14,927 nucleotides of DNA from assembly GCA_003153215.1 (NCBI GenBank), contig PLXL01000236.1, positions 1-14,927 on the forward strand, written 5' to 3'. A program made the translations under genes and the position numbers. Below the pieces are notes generated by a model that did no database searches, was not told where the DNA came from, and was given only the letters and a program-made list of their open reading frames with translations. Positions 7,285 to 13,426 of the stretch are shown here, piece by piece; positions within the stretch are counted from its first letter, which is position 1, and every line of letters begins with the position of its first letter. Source of the DNA: Candidatus Dormiibacterota bacterium. Its GTDB lineage: Bacteria; Chloroflexota; Dormibacteria; Aeolococcales; Aeolococcaceae.

Positions 7285-8316
7285 TCACCAAGCAATGACT
7301 GCCTCCCTGAACAGGGCCGCCGCATCTTCTCCCCGTGGCTCGCCAAGCATGTCGAGCCACACCCTGACCGTGGGAGCGACTGGTGCCGGGCCGTTGAACT
7401 GCCGACGGTGGGTGCCGACCTCTCCGAAGTCGCTCACGAGAACGATGTTCGCCCCGCTGTCGACGGGCTCGGCCTTGAGGCGAAGACATGCGTCTGCCAG
7501 AGGAAGGGAGGGAGCAATCCGAAGCATCGTCACCGGAATCGCAGTGGTCACCGTTGCCCCGAAGATGCGCGCCGCGGCAGCACCGGAGAAGGCGTACTCG
7601 ACCTCGTTGTGGAAGGCATGAGCGGTGATCGTCGTGACGAGTGCCGCGGGATCGGAGGAGTAGAGGTAGGCGTACTGGCGTTGACGAATGCGCCGGGCAG
7701 AAGGAATGGTCGCAAGCCAGTCGAGAAGTTCCCCCGGAGAAGGGATCGTCCGAGTCAGCGCACGGGTCCGTCCGTGCGCCGTGACCAAGCCTTCGTCCTT
7801 CAAACGCGCGAGGACTCGTTGAGCCTCCCCCGTCGAGCAGGCTGCCGCCTCGGCGAGGTAGCGAGCCGTCCATTGCCGGGTAGGTTCAGCAAGCAGCGAC
7901 TGGATCGCCCGAACGGCAACGACTCCGATGCCAGGCGGGGTCGGGGCAGCAACCTGCCTGCGGCTTGGGCGACCCTCGATGTGGAGGTACAGACCAGGCA
8001 CCTTGATGTGGGCTGCCCCGGTTCCATCGGCGTAGGCGCAGCCAGCCGTCAGCAGCACGTACCGGACATGTTCCGGCAGCCGCTCGGCCACTACGAATCC
8101 AAGCCTGTCTGGCCCGGCCAAGGCGACCAGCATCGGTGCCGTCGCTTTGGCGAGGGGTGCCAGCCCCCCAGAGACCAGTGCGAGCGGCCAGGGGTGGCCG
8201 TCCACCCGCAGGGTGTTCGTGCCCTTGCCACGGCGGACAGCGACCCCGGGCAGAGCTGCGAGAATGTCTTTGGTTCGATCTGGGACGTCTCGGTCCAGCT
8301 CGATCGTGGGGGTCAT
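7285..8316 (-). CDS. AbiEi-like type IV antitoxin / transcriptional regulator
   Basis: This gene codes for 343 residues. ATG 8316 follows AGGAAGG at a five-base spacing. The middle has a winged-helix pattern (LLAEPTRQWTARYLAEAAAC, then STGEAQRVLARLKDEGLV, about residues 150-190). The C-terminal end resembles AbiEi-family proteins: a beta strand NIVLVSDFGEVGTHRRQFNG, then APVAPTVRVWLDMLGEPRGE and DAAALFREAV. In AbiE systems AbiEi represses its own operon by binding inverted repeats and blocks the AbiEii nucleotidyltransferase toxin. No AbiEii-type gene lies next to it; an insertion element lies upstream and an XRE-HEPN cassette lies 280-400 bases downstream. It may be an orphan, or may regulate a neighbouring module. 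The family call is from remembered pattern and is fairly secure. Confidence 0.75.
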   Translation of the reverse strand: MTPTIELDRDVPDRTKDILAALPGVAVRRGKGTNTLRVDGHPWPLALVSGGLAPLAKATAPMLVALAGPDRLGFVVAERLPEHVRYVLLTAGCAYADGTGAAHIKVPGLYLHIEGRPSRRQVAAPTPPGIGVVAVRAIQSLLAEPTRQWTARYLAEAAACSTGEAQRVLARLKDEGLVTAHGRTRALTRTIPSPGELLDWLATIPSARRIRQRQYAYLYSSDPAALVTTITAHAFHNEVEYAFSGAAAARIFGATVTTAIPVTMLRIAPSLPLADACLRLKAEPVDSGANIVLVSDFGEVGTHRRQFNGPAPVAPTVRVWLDMLGEPRGEDAAALFREAVIAW

Positions 8317-8331
8317 TGTGCCTTCCTGGTC

Positions 8332-8372
8332 ATTGTTCACTACTGAGTGGATTATAGCCCATAGTGAACAAT
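8332..8372 (-). promoter_or_regulatory. AbiEi promoter inside a perfect 11-bp inverted repeat
   Basis: ATTGTTCACTA (8332-8342) and TAGTGAACAAT (8362-8372) are perfect inverted arms with centres 30 bases apart, close to three helical turns. On the minus strand a perfect TATAAT (8356-8351) lies in the 19-base spacer, with transcription expected towards the ATG at 8316. No good -35 box stands at 17 bases. A repressor bound to both arms would cover the -10 element, which fits the known negative autoregulation by AbiEi proteins. Confidence 0.65.
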
Positions 8373-8376
8373 TGGA

Positions 8377-8460
8377 TGAGCCTCCACCGACGAGTGCCCG
8401 GCGGATGGCCACCGCCTCCTCGACGGCGGCGAGGGCGTGCTCGTGCCGCCCCAGCTCGCC
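8377..8460 (-). pseudogene. tetratricopeptide-repeat gene fragment
   Basis: Between the AbiEi promoter and the left end of the insertion element the minus strand reads GELGRHEHALAAVEEAVAIR followed by RALVGG. This has the spacing and residues of one tetratricopeptide helix pair as found in actinobacterial TPR-rich proteins. It has no start, no stop of its own and no continuation on the far side of the insertion element. It is therefore most simply a scrap of an older gene cut by rearrangement. Confidence 0.4.
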
Positions 8461-8473
8461 TAGTCCTGTGTCG
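8461..8473 (+). repeat. left terminal inverted repeat with TA
   Basis: TAGTCCTGTGTCG is the exact reverse complement of 10265-10277. The first two bases are the TA target. It stands 36 bases before the transposase ATG, the usual layout for IS630-family elements. Confidence 0.8.
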
Positions 8474-8508
8474 TTGAAATAACAAGGGGAGGTGGCTAAG
8501 CTCGGCGG

Positions 8509-9614
8509 ATGCCGCCACCTGCCGCCGCGCTGGCCCTGACCGAGGACGAGCGAGAGCAGCTCGACCGAATGGCTCGCTCGACGTCTCTCCCGCATCGCAC
8601 GGTGACCCAGGCCAGAGCGTTGCTGTGGGCGAGGGACGGACTCGCCAACGAAGAGATCGCTCGGCGTTCGGGCGTCGACCCGGACGCGGTGCGCCGGTGG
8701 CGCCAGCGCTTCTGCGAGACGGGCCTCGCAGGCGTCGGCGTGATCGCCAAGGGCCGCGGCCGCAAGCCGTGGTTGCCGGAAGGCACTGTGGGAGCGGTCG
8801 TGCACGACACGCTGCACGCGCTCCCGGACGACGGCTCGACGCACTGGACGACGCGGCTCATGGCGGCGCGCTTTGGCATCGGCAAGGACGCGGTCGCCCG
8901 CATCTGGCGGGACCACGAGCTGAAGCCGTGGAAGGTCAGCACCTTCAAGATCTCGACCGACCCGCGTTTCGAGGAGAAGCTCATCGACGTGGTGGGGCTC
9001 TACATGGACCCGCCCGAACGGGCGGTCGTGTTCAGCTTCGACGAGAAGACCCAGTGCCAAGCGCTGGACCGCACGCAGCCGAGTCTGCCGATGAAGCGTG
9101 GCCGGGCGGGCACGATGACCCACGACTACAAGCGCAACGGCACCGTCGACCTCTTCGCGGCCCTCAACGTGGCCACTGGCGAGGTGCTCTTCGACACCCG
9201 GCAGCGCCACACCGCGCAAGACGTCCTCCGCTTTTTCAAGTTGGTGGACCTGCACGTGCCGCAGGGCCTCGAGGTCCACGTGGTGCTCGACAACCTGTCG
9301 GCGCACAAGGCGCCGCCGCTCGCGAAGTGGCTCGCCCACCCCAAGCGTGCCCGCTGGCACCTGCACTTCACCCCGACGTCAGCTCGTGGCTGAACCTCGT
9401 CGAGCGCTGGTTCTACGAGATCACGCAGCGGCGGCTACGCCGTGGCACGTTCTCCAGCGTCGAGGCGCTCGTCGAGGCGATCGAGCTGTGGGCCGAGCAC
9501 TGGAACGACGACCCGAAGCCCTTCGTGTGGCACAAGGCCGCCGACGAGATCATCGAGGAGGTGCGCCGCGGACGTGCGGCCCTTCTCCAAGTCAAATCCG
9601 CGCTGCCCGGCTAA
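8509..9614 (+). pseudogene. IS630-family transposase, frameshifted
   Basis: Frame one from ATG 8509 gives 294 residues. It has an N-terminal helix-turn-helix region (NEEIARRSGVDPDAVRRWRQ, residues 47-66) and two catalytic aspartates of the DDE triad, Asp178 in VVFSFDEK and Asp261 in HVVLDNLSAHKAP. It then stops at 9391-9393 just after HFTPTS. The -1 frame continues with SSWLNLVERWFYEITQRRLR, containing the catalytic Glu (codon 9412-9414), and ends at 9614 with LLQVKSALPG. Joining the frames at about 9380 restores the family's SSSWLNLVERWF motif, so one base appears to have been lost. Without the shift the product lacks the catalytic Glu and should be inactive. A programmed shift is unlikely because no slippery heptamer is present at the junction. 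Confidence 0.85.
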
Positions 9615-10144
9615 GGCTGTATCGACTGCAACGCCCGACGCAAGCGCGTGATGTCGTCAGCGTCTTTCGGCCGCCGTGGCCGGTCGGGCACCCAGACGGG
9701 CCACATTTCCTTGCACTCGATCTGGACGTGCGGGTTGATGATCGGGCACTGCACCGCGCCGATGCACCCTGGCGGCCAGTCCAGCATGCCGTCGGGCCAG
9801 GGCTCGCCCGCGTAGGCACCGCCGGCCACCGTGACCTTCCCATCATCCCCGTGGGCCATCCAGGCGAAGCTCATTTCCTCGCCGTCTTTGACCACGTCGA
9901 GCTGCTGGTCCGGCGGCGGCCCTGTGATCGTTTGGTATCTGTCAGCATGTAGGGCGGCGGTGATGGCGGGCGCGTCATCGATCCACGCGTCCCAGTCGAT
10001 GTCGACATGCTCCCGAGTGACTTGCCCGAGGAAGAAGTCCATCGCCCAGCCGCCGCGCAGCCAGATCTGGACCCCGAGCCGTTCGGACATCCGGACGGTC
10101 TCGGCGATCATCAGGAGCTGGCGCTCGGCGCGTTCTGTACCCAC
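9611..10144 (-). CDS. aminoglycoside/lincosamide nucleotidyltransferase-like protein
   Basis: This gene codes for 177 residues from the GTG at 10144, with no clear ribosome binding site; an ATG 11 codons in is an alternative. The motif WLRGGWAMDFFLGQVTREHV followed directly by DID (residues about 28-50) matches the GGW(x)nG(x)2TR(x)H(x)DID core of ANT(2'')-type and Lnu-type enzymes, which transfer a nucleotide from NTP to a drug hydroxyl. The two Asp of DID bind magnesium in that family. A conserved-looking PRRPKDADDITRLRRAL closes the protein. It lies inside an IS630-type unit, antisense to the transposase, and its 3' end overlaps the transposase stop by four bases. Actual substrate is unknown; a housekeeping or toxin-like nucleotidyltransferase is the alternative. 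Confidence 0.75.
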   Translation of the reverse strand: MGTERAERQLLMIAETVRMSERLGVQIWLRGGWAMDFFLGQVTREHVDIDWDAWIDDAPAITAALHADRYQTITGPPPDQQLDVVKDGEEMSFAWMAHGDDGKVTVAGGAYAGEPWPDGMLDWPPGCIGAVQCPIINPHVQIECKEMWPVWVPDRPRRPKDADDITRLRRALQSIQP

Positions 10145-10203
10145 TCGACGGAGGGTACCCGACGCTGGCGTTCGCTCTCTCGGCTCGATCGTGCCATGAG
10201 CCG

Positions 10204-10277
10204 ATCGTGCAGACCATCGAGAAGGGGCGACGCGGGCGTGCCGCCCTTCACCAGGTCAAATCCGCGACACAGGACTA
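10204..10277 (+). pseudogene. second copy of an IS630 transposase 3' end
   Basis: The peptide IVQTIEKGRRGRAALHQVKS followed by ATQD and a TAG parallels the end of the transposase at 9614. Over 52 ungapped bases (10215-10266 against 9551-9602) 45 are identical. The stop codon lies within the right terminal inverted repeat, as expected of an intact element, whereas the longer transposase copy departs from this sequence exactly where the repeat should begin. Confidence 0.75.
10265..10277 (-). repeat. right terminal inverted repeat with TA
   Basis: The reverse complement is TAGTCCTGTGTCG, identical to 8461-8473. The terminal TA also supplies part of the TAG stop of the Fic gene on the minus strand. 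Confidence 0.8.
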
Positions 10278-11573
10278 GAGCCCCGCGCCTCGCCCCTCCA
10301 CACCAGGCAGGCCCTTCTCCACCCGGCGGCGCCCGGCCGGGCTCCCCGGGGGTGACGGACGGCGCACCCCCACACCGTCCAGTTCCACCGCCGGTCCGCT
10401 CGTCACCCATTGGAAGCTGTCGAGCAGTTCAAACAGCTCTGGGGCGCTCCACCGTCGGTCCCGCTGGGCATCCGGCTCATGCCGGCGCAGCACCCCGGTC
10501 CCCTCGAGCCGGGAGACGGCCTCGTTTGCCGCCTGGAATGAAACGCCGAGCTCCGCCGCCACCAGCCGCACATCGAGCACCGGAATGCCCGGCAACAATT
10601 CGATGAGCCGCCGGGCGCTCGAGTCGCGCCGCGGGAGCCCGGCCCGCGCCACCCAGGCGCCCTGCAAATCGCCCACCGCGGTGAGGAACCGCTCCGTGCC
10701 CCCGCAGGCAACGAGCGCCGTGCGCGCGGCGATCCCAAGCCACGCCCCGCGGTCGCCCGCGCGGAAGCTCACCAGACCACCGATGTAGCTGCGCGGGTTC
10801 GCCGCGAGCACGATGCTGAGCGGCGGGACATGGCGCTCCGCGAGTCGCCGGCGCTGCAGCACCGCGTGGATCAGGGCTCTGCCGACCCGCCCATTGCCGT
10901 CCTCGAAGGGGTGGATGGTCTCGAACTGAGCGTGGGCGATCGCCGCCTGCGCCAGCGGCGAGACGTCCCGCCGCGCCAGGAACGCACACAGGTCCGACGT
11001 GAGCCGCGGGACCTCGTCCTCCGGCGGCGGGATGAACTCCGCCGTCCGTGGCGACATCGACGACGCCGGGCCGATCCAATTCTGAACGGTCCGAAATCGT
11101 CCGCCCCCGCTCGCACCCGCACCCAGCAGCGTTCTGTGGATGCTCAGCAGCACATCGGGGGTGAACGGCGCCGCGCCCGCCCCGATCTCGATCGCCGCGC
11201 TGATGGCCCGGACGTTCCCGACCACGTCGCGCGCCACCGCGCGTGAGTGCTCCGGGTCAAAGAGCGCCTCGGCGAGCTGACGGTGCCCGACAACCAGGCC
11301 CTCGATGCGCGACGAGCTGATGCCCTCGGCGCGGAGGAGGAGACGCGACAGCGCCTCCAGCGACGCGACCTGTCGAGCTCGACCGTCCAGCTGGCGGATC
11401 GCCTCTTCCGCGGCGTCGATCGCCTCGCCCGTCTCCGGGGAGGTGCGCACTTCCAAGTCCGCGATAGGGTCGGGAACGAAGGCGCGGAACCGCACGCGAA
11501 CTCGGTCGCGACGGGGCAGGATGGCGCCCGCCTCGCTCGGAGGCTCCCAGATCCGATCGACGTACTCGGGCAT
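10275..11573 (-). CDS. fic: Fic-domain protein, probable AMP transferase (class II)
   Basis: This gene codes for 432 residues from ATG 11573, which follows AAGGAAGG at a suitable distance; the frame extends to 11660 without support. An N-terminal helical region carries SSSRIEG (residues 86-92), matching the (S/T)xxxE(G/N) inhibitory motif that makes this a self-inhibited class II Fic protein. The catalytic motif HPFEDGNGRVGR (His221 to Arg232) is complete, so transfer of AMP or a similar group to a target hydroxyl is expected. Residues about 345-395 form a winged helix (LDVRLVAAELGVSFQAANEA). The last 40 or so residues are Pro/Gly/Arg-rich and probably foreign, ending at a TAG shared with the insertion element's terminal TA. 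An 86-residue gene lies 38 bases upstream. Confidence 0.9.
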   Translation of the reverse strand: MPEYVDRIWEPPSEAGAILPRRDRVRVRFRAFVPDPIADLEVRTSPETGEAIDAAEEAIRQLDGRARQVASLEALSRLLLRAEGISSSRIEGLVVGHRQLAEALFDPEHSRAVARDVVGNVRAISAAIEIGAGAAPFTPDVLLSIHRTLLGAGASGGGRFRTVQNWIGPASSMSPRTAEFIPPPEDEVPRLTSDLCAFLARRDVSPLAQAAIAHAQFETIHPFEDGNGRVGRALIHAVLQRRRLAERHVPPLSIVLAANPRSYIGGLVSFRAGDRGAWLGIAARTALVACGGTERFLTAVGDLQGAWVARAGLPRRDSSARRLIELLPGIPVLDVRLVAAELGVSFQAANEAVSRLEGTGVLRRHEPDAQRDRRWSAPELFELLDSFQWVTSGPAVELDGVGVRRPSPPGSPAGRRRVEKGLPGVEGRGAGL

Positions 11574-11611
11574 CGGCGCCTTCCTTGAACAGCTTCGTCG
11601 ACTATTCAACC

Positions 11612-11872
11612 TTAGCACGCGAACCTGAATATCGCCGCCTCCGTCCTCCACCTTCGACACGCCGCCAGTTGCGGGGCCCGCCAGCCGAGCTGGGCGACCA
11701 GGCGATCGCAGGCGTCGCGGAGGGCGGCGATCTCAGGGAGCGCCGGGTCCTCGTTGGCCAGTGCGGTGGCCGAGAGGACGTCGACCCGGCGCGGCACCCC
11801 CCGGGCGTCGCGGAGCAGCGCCTCGGTGCGCTTCACCGCCTGCCCTGTCGCGATAGGGTCGTCCCCGGTCAT
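11612..11872 (-). CDS. small hypothetical protein upstream of fic
   Basis: This gene codes for 86 residues. The ATG at 11872 is preceded by GGGAGG at eight bases, a good ribosome binding site. The protein is helical and Ala/Arg-rich (ALPEIAALRDACDRLVAQLG is the clearest helix), with no recognised family. It ends 38 bases before the fic start, so it may share its transcript. Small proteins upstream of class I fic genes act as antitoxins carrying the inhibitory motif. This one lacks that motif, and the Fic protein carries its own. The last 20 residues look less protein-like and may reflect truncation. Confidence 0.5.
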   Translation of the reverse strand: MTGDDPIATGQAVKRTEALLRDARGVPRRVDVLSATALANEDPALPEIAALRDACDRLVAQLGWRAPQLAACRRWRTEAAIFRFAC

Positions 11873-12297
11873 CGCCAGAGCCTCCCTGACGCCATCACCG
11901 AACGCTCCGTACGCTCTTCCCCGCCTCCACGCTCGCCTGCTCTTGCGTTTGCGTCGTTCATGGATACCGTACGCTTTGCACCTATGGTGAGCGCATAGGT
12001 CCGACCGGCCCTCGGCGCCCCCTTGATGCCCTCCCCGCGGTCGCCCCGGAGGGGCCCGGAGGGACGGTGGACGGGCAGCGAAAGGAAGGGGGCGGGGGGC
12101 TCAGCGGCCGCATGCGGCGTCCAGATGTCAGCGGTCGAGGCCATCCCGCTCCGGGCCTCCTGGGGGCTCCTGCGGGCTCCTGCGGGCACGCATCCGGTGC
12201 CGTCGGCGGGAGTGGGGCGTTGCGATTGCGGCTCAGGGTGGCGCCGGAGTGGGTGGCGGTAGCCCTCGCGCGCGACTGTGTCAGGGCGAGGAGCCCA
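11873..12297. other. gap without a convincing gene; 10-bp tandem repeat
   Basis: The toxin reading frame stays open through here to 11869, but the amino acid composition (Pro, Arg, Gly, Ser) looks non-coding. A 30-residue minus-strand reading from an ATG in this frame ends in an ATGA overlap with the gene at 11872, but has no ribosome binding site. At about 12152-12181 three imperfect 10-base units containing GGGCTCCT lie in tandem. Confidence 0.45.
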
Positions 12298-12548
12298 CCA
12301 GGGCTGCTTCCGCCGACGGGCGTCGATGACTTCGAGGACAACCCTCGACTCGCGATCGACTCGGTAGACGACCCCCAAGGGCGGAACGGGCCAGTAGCGG
12401 GTGTCAGTACCAGGGATGCGTCGGCCGAGGGAGAAGCCTGTCTCGACCATCCACGTCATGGCGTTCACGACTGCCTCGGCCTGCACCGGAGACCAGCGCG
12501 CCGCCCCCTCAGATCCTCGAGGGCGTGCTCAGTCCAGAGCAGCCTCAA
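12298..12548 (-). pseudogene. ParE/RelE-type toxin, frameshifted
   Basis: A TTG at 12548, overlapping the antitoxin stop, begins MRLLWTEHALEDLRG, a typical toxin N-terminus. After a run of five G (12508-12504 on the minus strand) the protein continues in the -1 frame with ARWSPVQAEAVVNAMTWMVE and TRYWPVPPLGVVYRVDRESR, ending near VVLEVIDARRRKQPW. One extra G in the run would join both parts into a toxin of about 84 residues. ParE/RelE proteins poison gyrase or cleave ribosome-bound mRNA. The second frame has no stop after the conserved end and runs on to 11869, so the C-terminus is also damaged. A sequencing error in the homopolymer is the alternative explanation for the first shift. Confidence 0.65.
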
Positions 12549-12733
12549 TCGGAGCCGGGCCCCAGTCCCAGTCGGCGGCGAACATCCTCGGTCGTCAGGA
12601 GCTCCTCCTGCTGGACCTCACCGGCGGCGAAGCGGCGGTCCCACTCCTTTATTCGCTCTAGGAGACCGGGATTCTCGGCAAGAACGCGCTCGATCTCTTC
12701 GTCGATGGGATCTCGATCTGGGTTGACGGCCAT
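12545..12733 (-). CDS. antitoxin-like small protein
   Basis: This gene codes for 62 residues. It is acidic and helical, with LLERIKEWDRRFAAGEVQQE (residues about 24-43) followed by ELLTTEDVRRRLGL. This style of short antitoxin lies in front of ParE/RelE toxins. GAGGAG lies about 13 bases upstream of the ATG, rather far for a ribosome binding site, but no closer start exists in frame. Its TGA overlaps the TTG start of the toxin remnant, the coupling expected of a type II toxin-antitoxin operon. It probably persists as an orphan antitoxin, possibly still repressing its own promoter. Assignment rests on gene order and composition rather than a clear domain. Confidence 0.6.
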   Translation of the reverse strand: MAVNPDRDPIDEEIERVLAENPGLLERIKEWDRRFAAGEVQQEELLTTEDVRRRLGLGPGSD

Positions 12734-12751
12734 CTCGCTCGGCGAACTCCT

Positions 12752-12958
12752 CTAAGCCGCCCGCTCACAGCTGGCCCGGAGCAGCACTTCGGAGCCCACA
12801 CCGGCGGCCAGCGCGACGACCGCTGTCCCCACGACATCCCCCACGCCACGTGGGTCCACCACGTCGAACACGGCGTCCGTGACCCGCCTCACCACGGCCA
12901 GCCGGGAAGCCGGGTCGCGGGGTCTCCACTCAGGGGGCCACGTGATCTCGTCGCTCAC
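12752..12958 (-). CDS. small hypothetical protein
   Basis: This gene codes for 68 residues from GTG 12958, which has no ribosome binding site; the transcript may be leaderless. The N-terminus ITWPPEWRPRDPASRLAVVR leads into a hydrophobic Ala/Val/Gly-rich stretch (VGDVVGTAVVALAAGVGSEV) that could be one membrane-spanning or buried helix. No family is recognised. It ends 18 bases before the antitoxin start and may be the first gene of that operon. Confidence 0.45.
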   Translation of the reverse strand: MSDEITWPPEWRPRDPASRLAVVRRVTDAVFDVVDPRGVGDVVGTAVVALAAGVGSEVLLRASCERAA

Positions 12959-13426
12959 GCCATCACGCTACTACGCCCCCGAGGTCGAGGGGGGAGATCA
13001 GCCCGGGGGGAGGCAAGCCCAGAGCCGCGTGCTGGGCGATGTCCCGAGAGCCGTCTTGGCGGCCGCCTCGCGGCCGGGCTTGTAACAAGACAGCAACGGT
13101 GTCGGATCGCCCACGACGCGCCCGTAGTGGCAAACGGAGCGAATAGAACGATCCTGTAGTCGCGGACGCCCCGAACGGACGCGTCTGTAGGGGCAGTCGC
13201 GTCGAAACAATGCCGGTGTGTCCGCAGCGTCTGCCGCGTAGTGGGCGATCAGTGCTGCGGCCCTTAACGATTCCTACGGGATCCCTACGGCCTTCCTGGT
13301 ACCCATGGCGCATCCATCCGCCACCCACGAGGACCAGCAGCATGTCCAACCTCATCGACCTGTCCGGACCCTCCGAACCCACATGAGTCGCGACACCCGC
13401 CGCACGGAAGCGGCCTGAGTCGATCG
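12959..13426. other. repeat-rich intergenic region before the excisionase
   Basis: No long gene is supported on either strand. It holds a long-range inverted repeat (13105-13120 with 13235-13250), CTGTAG, CGGACGC and AGTCGCG each repeated once inside it, and CCTACGG twice one helical turn apart (13273-13279, 13284-13290). Two tiny overlapping ORFs follow: 14 residues at 13342-13386 (MSNLIDLSGPSEPT, with GAGG about nine bases upstream) and 11 residues at 13383-13418. It may contain the xis-int promoter, regulator sites or recombinase arm sites. Confidence 0.5.
13105..13250. repeat. 16-bp long-range inverted repeat
   Basis: GATCGCCCACGACGCG (13105-13120) and CGCGTAGTGGGCGATC (13235-13250) are reverse complements at 15 of 16 positions, with 114 bases between them. 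The enclosed DNA carries further short direct repeats, so a folded RNA or a protein-binding array is possible. Confidence 0.6.

Larger units (their letters stand above)
8463..10275. mobile_element. IS630-type element carrying a nucleotidyltransferase gene
   Basis: The unit is delimited by perfect 13-base terminal inverted repeats that include the TA (TAGTCCTGTGTCG at 8461-8473, its complement at 10265-10277). It is flanked by TA at 8461-8462 and 10276-10277, the target duplicated by IS630/Tc1-type elements. Similarity between the ends continues imperfectly for about ten more bases. Inside lie a plus-strand transposase gene with a frameshift (8509-9614), a minus-strand nucleotidyltransferase gene (9611-10144), and a second copy of the transposase 3' end (10204-10277). 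A simple IS630 carries only the transposase, so this is either an element with a passenger gene or a fusion of two related elements. Confidence 0.75.

Noticed and set aside
7234..8346. 370-residue plus-strand frame
   Set aside because: It is antisense to the AbiEi-like gene, rich in Arg/Gly/Pro, and has no ribosome binding site or recognisable motif.
7285..9366. 693-residue minus-strand frame spanning the AbiEi-like gene and the transposase region
   Set aside because: Only the part from 8316 down is supported by a ribosome binding site and family pattern. The upstream part is antisense to the transposase and crosses the insertion element end and promoter.
9376..9393. Programmed frameshift in the transposase
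   Set aside because: There is no slippery heptamer or obvious downstream structure at the junction, so a one-base deletion is the simpler reading; kept only as a test.
9611..10144. The nucleotidyltransferase as the missing AbiEii toxin partner of the AbiEi-like gene
   Set aside because: Its GGW...TREHVDID core is that of ANT(2'')/Lnu enzymes, it lies inside the insertion unit, and it is separated from the AbiEi-like gene by the transposase.
12963..13382. 139-residue minus-strand frame in the repeat-rich gap
   Set aside because: Arg/Gly-rich translation of G+C-rich repeat DNA with no start signal; it conflicts with the ordered repeats.
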